DNA from: Pararhizobium sp. IMCC3301
GTDB taxonomy: Bacteria; Pseudomonadota; Alphaproteobacteria; Rhizobiales; GCA-2746425
NCBI RefSeq assembly: GCF_030758315.1
Contig: NZ_CP132336.1
Location: 4,369,001 to 4,433,000 of the forward strand
DNA: 64,000 nucleotides
Direction of reading: 5' to 3'
A program made the translations under genes and the position numbers. Positions 9,009-17,979 of the stretch are shown one piece after another. Below the pieces are notes generated by a model, which was not told where the DNA came from, made no database searches, and saw only the letters and a program-made list of their open reading frames with translations. Position 1 is the first letter of the stretch; every line of letters begins with the position of its first letter.

Positions 9009-9219
9009 GGAAGCCTCCCAGCTTAACGATATTTTAATTATAGATTATTAGTCGGATAAGTAATCCTTGGCAAACAGCGATTCGTCCTTGCCACTGAAAA
9101 ACAACAATTCCGGCGGATGTATCCGGTGTCAAGTTGTTAGACCCGGTGCCGCATTGTTGCACATTTCTGCCCTGTCATCGAATCGCTTTAGACCCTGGAC
9201 CGAAGAGGATTGGAATATT

Positions 9220-9657
9220 TTGCCTGAAACGACACAAACCCAGATGGCGGCGCTTCCTGTCAGGATGACGGAGAAGGGCGATCTACGCATTTTGATGATT
9301 ACGTCGCGCGATACCGGCCGCTGGGTTCTGCCCAAAGGGTGGCCAATGAAGGGCAAGAACCTGCGCCAGGCAGCTGAGCAGGAAGCGCTGGAGGAGGCAG
9401 GTGTTCTGGGACGCGTTTCCAAACAGCCTTTCGGCGTCTATCACTATTTGAAGAGAATCGAAGATGGGGTCGACATTCCTTGCGAAGTGGTGCTCTTTCC
9501 GATGAAAGTGACCAAGCTCCTGCGCCACTGGCCGGAGCGTGAAGAACGCAAACGAAAATGGTTTTCCGCAAAGGGCGCGGCAAAACGTGTTATGGAGCCG
9601 GACCTGAAGGATCTTCTGGGCAAGATCAGGCTGAATCCGAAGAAACTCGGCCTGTAG
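9220..9657 (+). CDS. Nudix hydrolase
   Basis: 145 residues from a TTG at 9220 preceded by GAAGAGGA. An in-frame TTG at 9067 would add 51 residues with no family resemblance, and ATG 9244 is another option. The core RWVLPKGWPMKGKNLRQAAE followed by QEALEEAGV is a Nudix box of the kind in MTH1/DIPP-like alphaproteobacterial proteins. The usual Glu after Gx5 is Lys and the Arg of REUxEE is Gln, while the metal-binding EE pair is kept. Nudix enzymes cleave nucleoside diphosphates linked to another moiety; the substrate here is unknown. It precedes a sugar dehydrogenase gene by 48 bases. Confidence 0.72.
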   Translation: MPETTQTQMAALPVRMTEKGDLRILMITSRDTGRWVLPKGWPMKGKNLRQAAEQEALEEAGVLGRVSKQPFGVYHYLKRIEDGVDIPCEVVLFPMKVTKLLRHWPEREERKRKWFSAKGAAKRVMEPDLKDLLGKIRLNPKKLGL

Positions 9658-9705
9658 AGCGTCTTGTCAGTGGGCACTCGGACAGGCCGCTTGCAAGAGT
9701 AGACT

Positions 9706-10653
9706 ATGACGTCAGATTCCACAGTGCCAACACCGTACCGCATTGCAATTGTGGGGGTGGGCAAGATTGCACGCGATCAGCACCTGCCTGCCATTCGTAA
9801 CAATCCCGATTTTGAATTGGCTGCCACCGTCAGCCGTAATGGCTGCATTCAGGGCGTTGATGCTTTCACTGATCTGCGGACCATGTTTTCCGAACGGCCG
9901 GATATCACTGTTGTGGCGCTTTGCATGCCGCCTCAAGTCCGTTACGGCTACGCGATGGCGGCCATCGCCGCAGGGCGGCATATCATGCTGGAAAAGCCGC
10001 CGGGTGCGACGCTGAGTGAAGTCGAAAGTCTGCGCACAGAGGCGGCACGCCATGGTGTCACGATCTTCGCAACTTGGCATTCAAGATATGCGCCGGCCGT
10101 GGAAACAACACGGCAGAAACTGGCTGAGACCCGAATCAGGCAACTTCATATCAATTGGAAGGAGGATGTCCGGCGATGGCATCCCGGCCAGGACTGGATC
10201 TGGCAGGCCGGTGGCATGGGTGTGTTCGATCCGGGCATAAATGCCCTGTCGATCATGACTGAAATCATGCCGCATCCGGTTCATCTGACCAATGCTGTTC
10301 TGGAATTCCCTGCTAATCGCGACACGCCGATTGCAGCGCGCCTCGACTTCGCAGACCCGACCGGTGCCGAGGTGAATGCGGTATTTGACTGGCGTCAGGA
10401 GGGGCCGCAGTCGTGGGATATCCACATTGAGACCGATGCTGGATCGCTGCAATTGCTGGATGGCGGAGCGCGTTTGCTGATCGACGGCACCACGATTATT
10501 GTCGAGGCGGAGCAAGAATATCCGTTACTCTATGCAAGATTTTCCGAATTGCTGCGACAGCAGATATCCGACATTGACGTGGCCCCGCTGCGCCATGTCG
10601 CCGACGCATTCATGCTGGGCAGACGGATTGAGGTCAGTTCGTTTGAGGATTGA
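9706..10653 (+). CDS. Gfo/Idh/MocA oxidoreductase resembling D-galactose 1-dehydrogenase
   Basis: 315 residues. An N-terminal Rossmann fold (IAIVGVGKIARDQHLPAI, ~13-30) and the catalytic-loop motif EKPPGATLSEVE (~95-106) are clear. The C-terminal half matches the sugar-binding domain of Gal-type aldose 1-dehydrogenases (WKEDVRRWHPGQDWIWQAGG, then FDPGINALSI). These enzymes oxidise D-galactose or L-arabinose to the lactone with NAD(P). A 6-phosphogluconate dehydrogenase follows 55 bases downstream. Exact sugar preference cannot be read from sequence. Confidence 0.8.
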   Translation: MTSDSTVPTPYRIAIVGVGKIARDQHLPAIRNNPDFELAATVSRNGCIQGVDAFTDLRTMFSERPDITVVALCMPPQVRYGYAMAAIAAGRHIMLEKPPGATLSEVESLRTEAARHGVTIFATWHSRYAPAVETTRQKLAETRIRQLHINWKEDVRRWHPGQDWIWQAGGMGVFDPGINALSIMTEIMPHPVHLTNAVLEFPANRDTPIAARLDFADPTGAEVNAVFDWRQEGPQSWDIHIETDAGSLQLLDGGARLLIDGTTIIVEAEQEYPLLYARFSELLRQQISDIDVAPLRHVADAFMLGRRIEVSSFED

Positions 10654-10708
10654 AGAAAACCTGTTTACAAGGCAGGTTAGTACAGCGGTTAAACCAATAG
10701 AGACATAT

Positions 10709-12133
10709 ATGACGACAAGTGATTCAAATAGTGCAGAAATCGGCCTTATCGGACTGGGTACAATGGGTGCCAATCTGGCCATGAATATTGCCGAAAAGGG
10801 CTTTCGCATTGCGGTTTTTAATCGCACCTTGGCGCGCAAAGACGAGTTCTATGCCAGTGCCGGCGAATTGACCGATCAGATTGTGCCGACAGATTCGCTG
10901 GAACAACTGGTGAAGGCGATCAAGCCGCCGCGGGCCATCATTCTCATGGTTCCTGCGGGCGACGCGGTCGACCAGCAGATTGCCGCTTTGCGGCCTTTGC
11001 TGGACAAAGACGATCTGATCATCGATGCGGGCAACGCCAATTTCCATGACACCAACCGGCGCGCAGCGGAAGCAGAGGCAGCCGGAGTGCCGTTTGTGGG
11101 GATGGGTGTTTCCGGCGGCGAAGAGGGTGCGCGCCACGGGCCATCAATAATGGGCGGAGGTCCAAAGCCGGCCTGGGATCGGGTCGCGCCGATCCTGGAA
11201 GCCATTTCGGCCAAATATGAAGGCGTTCCCTGCGCCACATGGATGGGTGAGGGCGGGGCCGGCCATTTCGTCAAGGCAGTGCACAATGGCATTGAATATG
11301 CCGACATGCAGATGATCGCCGAAGTCTATGGCATTATGCGGGATGGGTTCGGCATGGATGCGGGCCGCATTGGCAGTGTGTTCGAGAAATGGAACAAGGG
11401 CACGCTGAAATCGTATCTCATCGAAATATCGGCCCGGGTCTCCAATGCAAAAGATACCAAAACCGGCGCTCCAATTCTGGATGTCATTCTCGACAAGGCC
11501 GGACAGAAGGGCACCGGGCGCTGGACTGTCATCGAAGCCCAGCACCTTGGCGCGCCAATCACCGCCATTGATGCTGCGGTTGCGGCCCGAAATCTCTCAT
11601 CACGCCTTGAAGAGCGCAAGGCAGGGGAAGCCATTTTTGGCGCAGCTCCGCAGGCCCTGAGCACTGAAGCACTGTCGACAGACTCGCTGGAAATGGCCTT
11701 GATTGCCGGAAAAATCGTGTGTTACGCGCAAGGCTTCCAGTTGTTGCGCACGGCATCCGAGAATTTCGGCTGGTCTCTGCCGTTACCCGATGTGGCACGG
11801 GTCTGGCGGGAGGGCTGCATCATCCGCTCCACAATGCTCAATGACATGGCAGAAGCACTGACTGAAAATGCCGATCTGAATTTGATGTTTGCCCCGTATT
11901 TCTCGGCAAAACTGTCGGAAACTGAGGGTAGCTTGCGCCGCGTGGTCTCCACCGCTGCCCTGAATGGTCTGCCGCTTCCCGCTTTGAGCAACGCATTGTC
12001 CTATTTCGATATGATGCGGACAAGCCGGTCCACTGCAAACATGATCCAGGGTCAGCGCGATTTCTTCGGCGCGCACTCGTTTGAACGACTGGATTCGTCC
12101 GGCAGCCATCACGGGCCCTGGAAACAGGATTGA
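10709..12133 (+). CDS. gnd: 6-phosphogluconate dehydrogenase, decarboxylating
   Basis: 474 residues from ATG 10709; the frame stays open to 10499 inside the preceding gene, but homologues begin at this Met. The NADP-binding motif IGLIGLGTMGANLAMNIAEKG, the substrate signature VGMGVSGGEEGARHGPSIMGG and the catalytic region GHFVKAVHNGIEYADMQMIAE are all present. The C-terminal tail with GQRDFFGAHSFERLD completes a normal-length enzyme. It converts 6-phosphogluconate to ribulose 5-phosphate and CO2 in the pentose phosphate pathway. Confidence 0.95.
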   Translation: MTTSDSNSAEIGLIGLGTMGANLAMNIAEKGFRIAVFNRTLARKDEFYASAGELTDQIVPTDSLEQLVKAIKPPRAIILMVPAGDAVDQQIAALRPLLDKDDLIIDAGNANFHDTNRRAAEAEAAGVPFVGMGVSGGEEGARHGPSIMGGGPKPAWDRVAPILEAISAKYEGVPCATWMGEGGAGHFVKAVHNGIEYADMQMIAEVYGIMRDGFGMDAGRIGSVFEKWNKGTLKSYLIEISARVSNAKDTKTGAPILDVILDKAGQKGTGRWTVIEAQHLGAPITAIDAAVAARNLSSRLEERKAGEAIFGAAPQALSTEALSTDSLEMALIAGKIVCYAQGFQLLRTASENFGWSLPLPDVARVWREGCIIRSTMLNDMAEALTENADLNLMFAPYFSAKLSETEGSLRRVVSTAALNGLPLPALSNALSYFDMMRTSRSTANMIQGQRDFFGAHSFERLDSSGSHHGPWKQD

Positions 12134-12185
12134 AGCACCGGCACCAATGCTGCAGCATGACTGACAGGACCTGCCGCGCGCTTGC

Positions 12186-12210
12186 GTAATGTTATTACAT
12201 ATGTGATAAG
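12186..12210. promoter_or_regulatory. Zur-like operator upstream of znuC
   Basis: The 20 bases at 12191-12210 form an imperfect palindrome centred on CATATG (16 of 20 positions symmetric), and the overlapping ATGTTATTACAT resembles Fur/Zur boxes. It lies just before an operon that ends with zur itself, so zinc-dependent autorepression is likely. If it overlaps the promoter, the first TTG at 12213 is too close to be the usual start, which favours the GTG at 12249 for znuC. Confidence 0.65.
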
Positions 12211-12248
12211 TTTTGGTCTTGTCGCGAAAGATCGGTTGTCCGTTTTCT

Positions 12249-13082
12249 GTGCCAGCTTCACAATCGCCCATAGTCTCTCTGACGAATGCCGGTGTTTTCC
12301 GTGATGGAAGATGGCTGGTGCGCGGCATCGGGTTTGACATTCACAGAGGCGAGATTGTCACACTGATCGGCCCCAACGGCTCCGGCAAGTCGACCACCGC
12401 CAAAATGGTTCTTGGCCTCTTGAAACCGACGGAGGGGCAGGCCACGCGGCTGGATGGTCTGCGCGTCGGTTATGTGCCGCAGAAACTCCTGATCGACTGG
12501 ACACTGCCGCTGACGGTGCGCCGTCTGATGTCCCTGACATGCCGCCTCAGCGCTGTAGATATGGCACAGGCTTTGCACAGCACCGGGATTTCTCATTTGG
12601 CCGATGCGGAAGTCCGGCATTTGTCGGGCGGCGAATTTCAAAGGGCAATGCTGGCCCGTGCTATTGCCCGCAAACCGGATTTGCTGGTCCTCGACGAACC
12701 GGTTCAGGGCGTCGATTTTTCCGGTGAACTGGCGCTCTATGATCTCATCTCGGAAATCCGCGACAGCCTGCAATGCGGCATATTACTGATTTCACACGAT
12801 CTGCATGTGGTGATGGCTGCAACCGATCAGGTGATCTGCCTCAACGGCCATGTCTGCTGCAAGGGCACGCCGGGCTCGGTCGTCGAAAGCCCGGAATATC
12901 AGAAACTGTTTGGCGGTCGCGCTGCAGCGGGACTGGCAGTGTACCAGCACCAACACGATCATACTCATCTGCCCGACGGGCGCGTCAGGCATTCTGACGG
13001 AACTGTAACCGGGCATTGTCATCCCGATGATGGTCACCATCAGCACGCCACGACAGGTGAGGGGCCCGACAATGCTGGATGA
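12249..13082 (+). CDS. znuC: Zinc ABC transporter ATP-binding protein ZnuC
   Basis: 277 residues from GTG 12249; an upstream in-frame TTG at 12213 is possible. Motifs are Walker A LIGPNGSGKSTT, signature LSGGEFQRAM and Walker B LLVLDEPVQGVD. The last ~45 residues are His-rich (HQHDHTH, then GHCHPDDGHHQH), a zinc-binding tail seen in alphaproteobacterial ZnuC. It drives zinc import through ZnuB. znuB starts inside its 3' end with an 11-base overlap. No znuA binding-protein gene is adjacent. Confidence 0.9.
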   Translation: MPASQSPIVSLTNAGVFRDGRWLVRGIGFDIHRGEIVTLIGPNGSGKSTTAKMVLGLLKPTEGQATRLDGLRVGYVPQKLLIDWTLPLTVRRLMSLTCRLSAVDMAQALHSTGISHLADAEVRHLSGGEFQRAMLARAIARKPDLLVLDEPVQGVDFSGELALYDLISEIRDSLQCGILLISHDLHVVMAATDQVICLNGHVCCKGTPGSVVESPEYQKLFGGRAAAGLAVYQHQHDHTHLPDGRVRHSDGTVTGHCHPDDGHHQHATTGEGPDNAG

Positions 13083-13899
13083 TTTCTTTGTCCGTGCCCT
13101 GATCGCCGGGATCGGCGTGGCTCTGATTGCCGGGCCATTGGGCTGTTTCATTGTCTGGCGCCGTCTGTCGTATTTTGGTGACACGCTGGCCCATGCCGCT
13201 CTGCTTGGCGTGGCATTGGCATTTCTGCTGGAAATAAATGTTACCGCTGCGGTGTTCGTTGTGTCCGCTGCCGTTGCCCTGTTGCTGTTACTGCTGCAGA
13301 AAAGGGCATCTCTCTCATCAGATTCACTGCTTGGCCTGTTGTCGCATTCAGCCCTGGCGATCGGACTTGTCGTGATCGCCATTCTTGGCACCGTGCGTAT
13401 CGATCTGCTGGGATTGCTGTTTGGCGATATTCTGTCGGTATCAAAGACGGATATCGCCATAATCTATGCTGGCGGCCTGGCGGTGCTGCTGGCACTGACA
13501 TTGATCTGGCGGCAATTATTTGCCGCAACCGTCAGCCCCGAACTGGCAGCAGCCGAAGGTCTGAGGCCGGATGCTGCGAATGTGGTCTTCATGCTGCTGA
13601 TGGCGGTTGTGATTGCGATAGCGATGAAGATTGTCGGGGTGTTGCTGATAACGGCCCTGCTGATCGTCCCGGCAGCAACGGCGCGCAGATTGTCTTCCGG
13701 GCCGGAACAGATGGCGCTGTGGTCAGCAGCTATCGGCGCAATTTCTGTAGTCGGCGGTCTGTCTGGCTCGCTGCGCTGGGATACGCCTTCCGGTCCCTCG
13801 ATTGTGGTGGCAGCGCTTGGCCTTTTCATACTCAGTCTGACCTCGGTGTTTCGGTTGTTTGCCGGTCGGTCCGGCACAGGCGAGGGTTTGCGGAAATGA
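13072..13899 (+). CDS. znuB: Zinc ABC transporter permease ZnuB
   Basis: 275 residues from ATG 13072 (MLDDFFVRAL); the frame extends upstream to 13027 inside znuC without family support. About eight hydrophobic helices are seen, with the conserved block RRLSYFGDTLAHAALLGVAL near residue 32 and GVLLITALLIVPAATARRLS near residue 190, as in the ABC-3 family of Zn/Mn permeases. The stop overlaps the zur start (ATGA), so translation of the whole operon is coupled. Confidence 0.92.
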   Translation: MLDDFFVRALIAGIGVALIAGPLGCFIVWRRLSYFGDTLAHAALLGVALAFLLEINVTAAVFVVSAAVALLLLLLQKRASLSSDSLLGLLSHSALAIGLVVIAILGTVRIDLLGLLFGDILSVSKTDIAIIYAGGLAVLLALTLIWRQLFAATVSPELAAAEGLRPDAANVVFMLLMAVVIAIAMKIVGVLLITALLIVPAATARRLSSGPEQMALWSAAIGAISVVGGLSGSLRWDTPSGPSIVVAALGLFILSLTSVFRLFAGRSGTGEGLRK

Positions 13900-14321
13900 A
13901 GCCGATTGACCAGAATGAAAAACCTCTGACGAAGAATCAGGCACTTGTGTTCGATGCTCTGACAGGAACAGAAGAGCCCCTCAGCGCCTATACAATTCTC
14001 GACCGGTTGCGCGATGACGGGTTGCGTGCGCCGCTCCAGATTTACCGCGCACTGGATAAATTGATGGATCTGGGGATGGTGCATCGGCTGGAATCGCTCA
14101 ACGCTTTTGTCGCCTGCAGCCATCCGGCCTGCGGAGCGCATGAAACGGTCGCTTTTGCCATTTGTGACGGATGCGGCCAGGTTGATGAAGTGGCTGACGA
14201 CCGTCTAGCAGCACATCTTTCGGCGGTCGCGCAGCATGACGGGTTTACCTTGAAACAATCGATCGTGGAATTGCGCGGCCTGTGCCGCAACTGTGCAGCC
14301 CGATCCTCGGCGCCGCAATGA
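13896..14321 (+). CDS. zur: Zinc uptake regulator Zur (Fur family)
   Basis: 141 residues from ATG 13896, which overlaps the znuB stop. The N-terminal winged helix (~10-75) reads LTKNQALVFDALTGTEEPLSAYTILDRLRD. Metal-site residues follow: a Cys/His-rich block CSHPACGAHETVAF, then CDGCGQ (~98-103) and C-terminal CRNC, which fit the structural zinc site of Zur. It should repress znuCB and itself under zinc sufficiency through the palindrome at 12186-12210. Being last gene in its own target operon is a typical arrangement. Confidence 0.9.
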   Translation: MKPIDQNEKPLTKNQALVFDALTGTEEPLSAYTILDRLRDDGLRAPLQIYRALDKLMDLGMVHRLESLNAFVACSHPACGAHETVAFAICDGCGQVDEVADDRLAAHLSAVAQHDGFTLKQSIVELRGLCRNCAARSSAPQ

Positions 14322-14360
14322 CGAAGTTGCTCGGGCAATACAGCAAATGGAGATAGTGGT

Positions 14361-15353
14361 TTGAAAATACTGATAATCGGCGGAGCCGGCATGGTCGGGC
14401 AGAAACTTGCCAGCCAGATTGCAACTTCCGGCCTGTCCAATGGCCTCTCCAGCAGTCCGGTCAGTGAGTTGATATTGCACGATGTCGTGGAATCTGCCGT
14501 GCCTGCAGCCCCCTTTCCCGTAAAAACGCTGGTCGGCAATATTGCTGATCCCCGGCAGGCCACTGAGCTGGCAGCTCTGCGCGCTGATCTGATCTTCCAT
14601 CTGGCGGCCATCGTTTCCGGTGAAGCCGAGCAGGATTTCGCTAAGGGATGGGATATAAATGCCAGAGGCACCTGGTGGCTTCTGGAGGCGCTGCGCGACG
14701 AGTACGAAGCAAGTGGCCGCAGCTATGTGCCGCGTCTGGTGTTCACCTCGTCGATTGCGGTGTTTGGCGGTCCTTTTCCGGATCGAATCGATGATGAATT
14801 TTTGACAGCTCCACAAACTTCTTATGGTGCCCAGAAAGCCATGACCGAACTGTTGATCAATGATTACAGCCGGAAGGGCTTCATCGATGGGATTTCGATT
14901 CGTCTGCCGACCATTTGCGTGCGCCCGGGCAAGCCGAATCTGGCGGCGTCATCGTTTTTCTCAAGCATTATCCGCGAGCCTTTGAATGGCCGCGAAGCAA
15001 TCCTTCCGGTGTCGGACAGCGTTCGTCACTGGCACGCTTCGCCGCGCTCTGCCATCGGCTTTCTGATCCATGCAGCCCAACTTGATACTGCATTGCTTGG
15101 CTCCCGGCGGGCTTTGAACATGCCGGGCGTGTCATGCACGGTTGCCGAGCAGATCGAAGCATTGCGCCAGGTCGCAGGCGCGGATGCCGTGGCTTTGATT
15201 CGGCGCGAGCCCGACGCAGCGATCATGAAGATTGTGGAAAACTGGCCGCGCAATTTTGCGCCGCAGCGGGCTTTGGATCTGGGGTTCACGGCCGAGACCG
15301 GTTTTGAAGAGATTATCAGGATTTACATCGCCGATGACAAGCCGGGCCGATAA
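14361..15353 (+). CDS. denD: D-erythronate dehydrogenase-like extended SDR (DenD)
   Basis: 330 residues from TTG 14361, with GGAGA seven bases upstream. It has an extended SDR fold: GGAGMVGQKLA (~7-17) for NAD binding, FHLAAIVSGEAE, and the catalytic S-YxxxK with TSSIAVFGG and SYGAQK. The motif IRLPTICVRPGKPNLAASSFFSSI is characteristic of DenD-type D-erythronate dehydrogenases, which oxidise D-erythronate to 2-oxo-tetronate. The usual partner kinase OtnK and decarboxylase OtnC are not in the window. It converges on a GntR gene. Confidence 0.82.
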   Translation: MKILIIGGAGMVGQKLASQIATSGLSNGLSSSPVSELILHDVVESAVPAAPFPVKTLVGNIADPRQATELAALRADLIFHLAAIVSGEAEQDFAKGWDINARGTWWLLEALRDEYEASGRSYVPRLVFTSSIAVFGGPFPDRIDDEFLTAPQTSYGAQKAMTELLINDYSRKGFIDGISIRLPTICVRPGKPNLAASSFFSSIIREPLNGREAILPVSDSVRHWHASPRSAIGFLIHAAQLDTALLGSRRALNMPGVSCTVAEQIEALRQVAGADAVALIRREPDAAIMKIVENWPRNFAPQRALDLGFTAETGFEEIIRIYIADDKPGR

Positions 15354-15412
15354 GGCATGATCGGGACAGTCACGGCCGCGTGACGCAATTCAAACCGGCA
15401 GCACTCACTGGC

Positions 15413-16063
15413 TCAGATAAAATTTGCCTCCAGGTGCCTGATGATGCATTGCCTGCACAATTCCACATCACGGGCCATTGCAGCGTCAACAATCTCCTGA
15501 TGCTCCAGATGATTGGTTTTACGAAAACCGTAATGCTTCCGCTGGTTCAGCAAATGTTGCCGGAAACGGTCATAGATCGTGTGATGCTGTTCGCGCAGCA
15601 CGGCAGACCCGCAGGCGGACATCAGGGTTTCGTGAAATTCCCACTCTGCCTTGCACCACACGTCGACCAGCAGGCTGGTCTGCTGTTCCGTACCCATCTT
15701 GTGTTCAATATATGCCAGTTTATGATGCGCGGCACTTAACCGCGCTTCCCACTCGATATCACCGTTCAGCATTGATAATCTGGCACCTTCAGTTTCAAGC
15801 AGAATACGCATCTCTGTAAGATCCTGAAGTGTGCTTGGCGTGCAGATGGCAACCCGGAAGCCGCGCTGTTCCTGGAAGCTCAGAAAGCTGTCACAGGCCA
15901 GACGGAACAACACCTCGCGCATTGTGCTCGCGGCGCAATTGTACTGCTTCCGCAAGTGCTCAGGCTTCATTTTGTCACCTGGCTGAAACCACGCCAGCAA
16001 CAATTTCTTGCGCACATCATCGTAGATTTCCGACGCGCTTACCTGATTTTCCGTCCTGGTCAT
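15413..16063 (-). CDS. GntR/FadR-type (FCD domain) transcriptional regulator
   Basis: 216 residues. The N-terminal winged helix (~10-75) includes PEHLRKQYNCAASTMREVLFRL. The C-terminal helical FCD effector domain starts near residue 85 (DLTEMRILLETEGARLS), with His residues that usually bind a metal and a carboxylate ligand. It is divergent from the TRAP operon at 16265, which it probably controls in response to the imported acid. It is clearly related to the second FCD regulator at 29167; both share QRGF and a W-E-x-R-x-x-AAHHKL stretch. Confidence 0.87.
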   Translation of the reverse strand: MTRTENQVSASEIYDDVRKKLLLAWFQPGDKMKPEHLRKQYNCAASTMREVLFRLACDSFLSFQEQRGFRVAICTPSTLQDLTEMRILLETEGARLSMLNGDIEWEARLSAAHHKLAYIEHKMGTEQQTSLLVDVWCKAEWEFHETLMSACGSAVLREQHHTIYDRFRQHLLNQRKHYGFRKTNHLEHQEIVDAAMARDVELCRQCIIRHLEANFI

Positions 16064-16264
16064 TCTGCTTTCCTCTCAGGCCATAGCCTATGAAAAAATT
16101 TCGTGAAAATCAATTAACAACGAGATTATCCACTTATTCCAATAAATGCTTGTGGGGATCTGGTGTCATTGTTATCGTTATCAAACCTGATCAAGTCGGG
16201 TTCGAATACAAAACGCCATCCGACAGAGGTGGCGATATAGATTTTTGCGTGGAGGAAGCAATCT

Positions 16265-17293
16265 ATGACAATTTTGAAAACTGCTCTGACAGCTGCGGCT
16301 GTGACGGCCCTAATGGCGACGACGGCACTCGCGGCGTCCCACTCCGAAGTGACCAAGCTTCGCATTCAAACACACTATGCGCCTGAAACTGTTTCAGGAA
16401 AACTCGCTGCAGAATATGTCGATGACATCCAGAAAATGTCCAATGGAACGATCCAGGTGGAAATGTTCTATTCATCGTCGGTTGTGAAATCGGTTGAGAC
16501 CTTTGATGCGGCAGCAACCGGTATACTTGATTGCGACATGACCGGTGGTGCCTATCAGACAGGCAAAAACCCGGCCTTCCAGTTTGTCGGCGATATTATG
16601 GGTGGCTATGCAACCCCGTATCAGCAGCTTTCCTGGCTGTATTATGGTGGCGGGCTTGATGCTGCACAGCAATTGTACAACAAATATGACATGCAGCTTG
16701 TCGGCTGGTGGGTTTATGGACAGGAATCCCTTGCGTCCTCAAAACCAATCCGCAACGCTGATGATTTCAAGGACTGGAAATTCCGTTCGCCTCCGGGCAT
16801 GGAAACCAAGATTTTTGAAAAACTCGGTGCCAAGCCGATCGTGATGGATTTCACGGAAATCTTCACCGCACTCGAAACCGGCATCATCGATGGCGCCGAT
16901 GCGTCCGGTCTTGCCAACAATATGGGCCTTGGTCTGTATGATCTGGTCAAGCATGCCAACTTCCCCGGCTTCCATTCCATGCCGTCTGATCACCTGGCCT
17001 GTAACAAATCCAGGTGGGATGCCATGCCGGAAGCGCACCGGACGATCATGTCCGTTGCCATGCAGGCGCTGGCTTTGAAAACGGCTCTGACATTTGAAAA
17101 GAAAAATGCAGAAGCAGCAGCCCAGCTTCGTGCCGATGGTGTAAATCTCTACGCCTGGACGGACGAAGATTTGCAGAAATTCCGCGATGCGGCGCAGGCT
17201 TCCTGGCCTGAATTTGCCACAACACCGGAAGCTAAAGCCTTGGTCGAAAGCCACATGGCCTATTTGACCCAGCTTGGCCTCGTTTCCAAGTAA
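16265..17293 (+). CDS. dctP: TRAP transporter substrate-binding protein (DctP family)
   Basis: 342 residues with a Sec signal peptide (about 1-23, ending in TALAA). The body matches the DctP family branch that includes mannitol/chloroaromatic-type proteins: WKFRSPPGMETKIFEKLGAK carries the conserved ligand-carboxylate Arg, and FTEIFTALETGIIDGADAS is the family signature. It captures an organic acid in the periplasm for the DctQM permease. It is separated from dctQ by a strong hairpin. The ligand is unknown; the denD/UxaA context suggests a sugar acid or related polyhydroxy acid. Confidence 0.9.
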   Translation: MTILKTALTAAAVTALMATTALAASHSEVTKLRIQTHYAPETVSGKLAAEYVDDIQKMSNGTIQVEMFYSSSVVKSVETFDAAATGILDCDMTGGAYQTGKNPAFQFVGDIMGGYATPYQQLSWLYYGGGLDAAQQLYNKYDMQLVGWWVYGQESLASSKPIRNADDFKDWKFRSPPGMETKIFEKLGAKPIVMDFTEIFTALETGIIDGADASGLANNMGLGLYDLVKHANFPGFHSMPSDHLACNKSRWDAMPEAHRTIMSVAMQALALKTALTFEKKNAEAAAQLRADGVNLYAWTDEDLQKFRDAAQASWPEFATTPEAKALVESHMAYLTQLGLVSK

Positions 17294-17306
17294 CTCTGAC
17301 ACCGGT

Positions 17307-17334
17307 TCAGGCCCCGTGACAAAACGGGGCCTGA
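17307..17334 (+). other. Stem-loop between dctP and dctQ
   Basis: A perfect 11-bp stem (TCAGGCCCCGT and complement) with a six-base loop GACAAA lies 14 bases after the dctP stop. The following bases are not a T-run. It probably acts as a partial terminator or RNA stabiliser so that the binding protein is made in excess over the permease. The structure is seen; the role is inference. Confidence 0.7.
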
Positions 17335-17371
17335 CTCCATCGGGCATTTACGAATCTGGGGGGAGGCAATA

Positions 17372-17944
17372 ATGGTCGAGCACGAGCGGACTGGAATGGT
17401 TGACTTTTTGACGTGGCGGTTCAGCCGTCTTGCCATGATTTTACCTGCCGTCATTGTGGTGATCATGTTTTATGAAGTCGTCATGCGGTATGTCTTCGCC
17501 AAACCCACATTGTGGGTCAATGAGATGTCGCTGTGGCTCGGCGGCATGATTTACCTGCTTGCTGGGCTTTATGCCATGCAGCAACGCAGCCATATCCGAA
17601 TTTTCATTCTTTACGACGCGGTTCCACGCTGGCTGCGCAAAACCTTCGATGTCATCTCTGTCGTATTCCTGCTGATGTTCGTCTTCGCAGTGATATGGGG
17701 TGGTTTCGGCGAGGCTTATGCGAAGTTAATGCGCTGGGAAACCTTTGGCACTGCCTTTGATCCTCCCATCCCGGCAACAATGAAACCCCTTATTCTCCTG
17801 ACACTCATTGTTGTGGCCATTCAGGCAATCTCCAATCTTGTCTATGACTGGGACAAGCCGCCGGAGAGCCATGACGCACTTGAGGAAATCGACATCGATG
17901 TTGAATTGCTCAGGATCGAACAGGCCGAACTCGACAAAAAATAG
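17372..17944 (+). CDS. dctQ: TRAP transporter small permease (DctQ family)
   Basis: 190 residues with four hydrophobic helices (about 24-45, 55-75, 92-115 and 140-165). The DctQ signature EVVMRYVFAKPTLWVNEMSLWLGG is present near residue 30. It forms the membrane scaffold with DctM. A purine-rich ribosome site (GGGGGGAGGC) lies just before the ATG. The C-terminus is acidic and cytoplasmic. dctM follows after 35 bases. Confidence 0.88.
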   Translation: MVEHERTGMVDFLTWRFSRLAMILPAVIVVIMFYEVVMRYVFAKPTLWVNEMSLWLGGMIYLLAGLYAMQQRSHIRIFILYDAVPRWLRKTFDVISVVFLLMFVFAVIWGGFGEAYAKLMRWETFGTAFDPPIPATMKPLILLTLIVVAIQAISNLVYDWDKPPESHDALEEIDIDVELLRIEQAELDKK

Positions 17945-17979
17945 AACACTGCTTCAGCATATAAAAAGGCTTCCAGCGC

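Noticed and set aside
9160-9200. Pho box (CTGTCAT) near phnD
   Set aside because: A single CTGTCAT occurs at about 9173 on the plus strand, pointing away from phnD and without a second spaced half.
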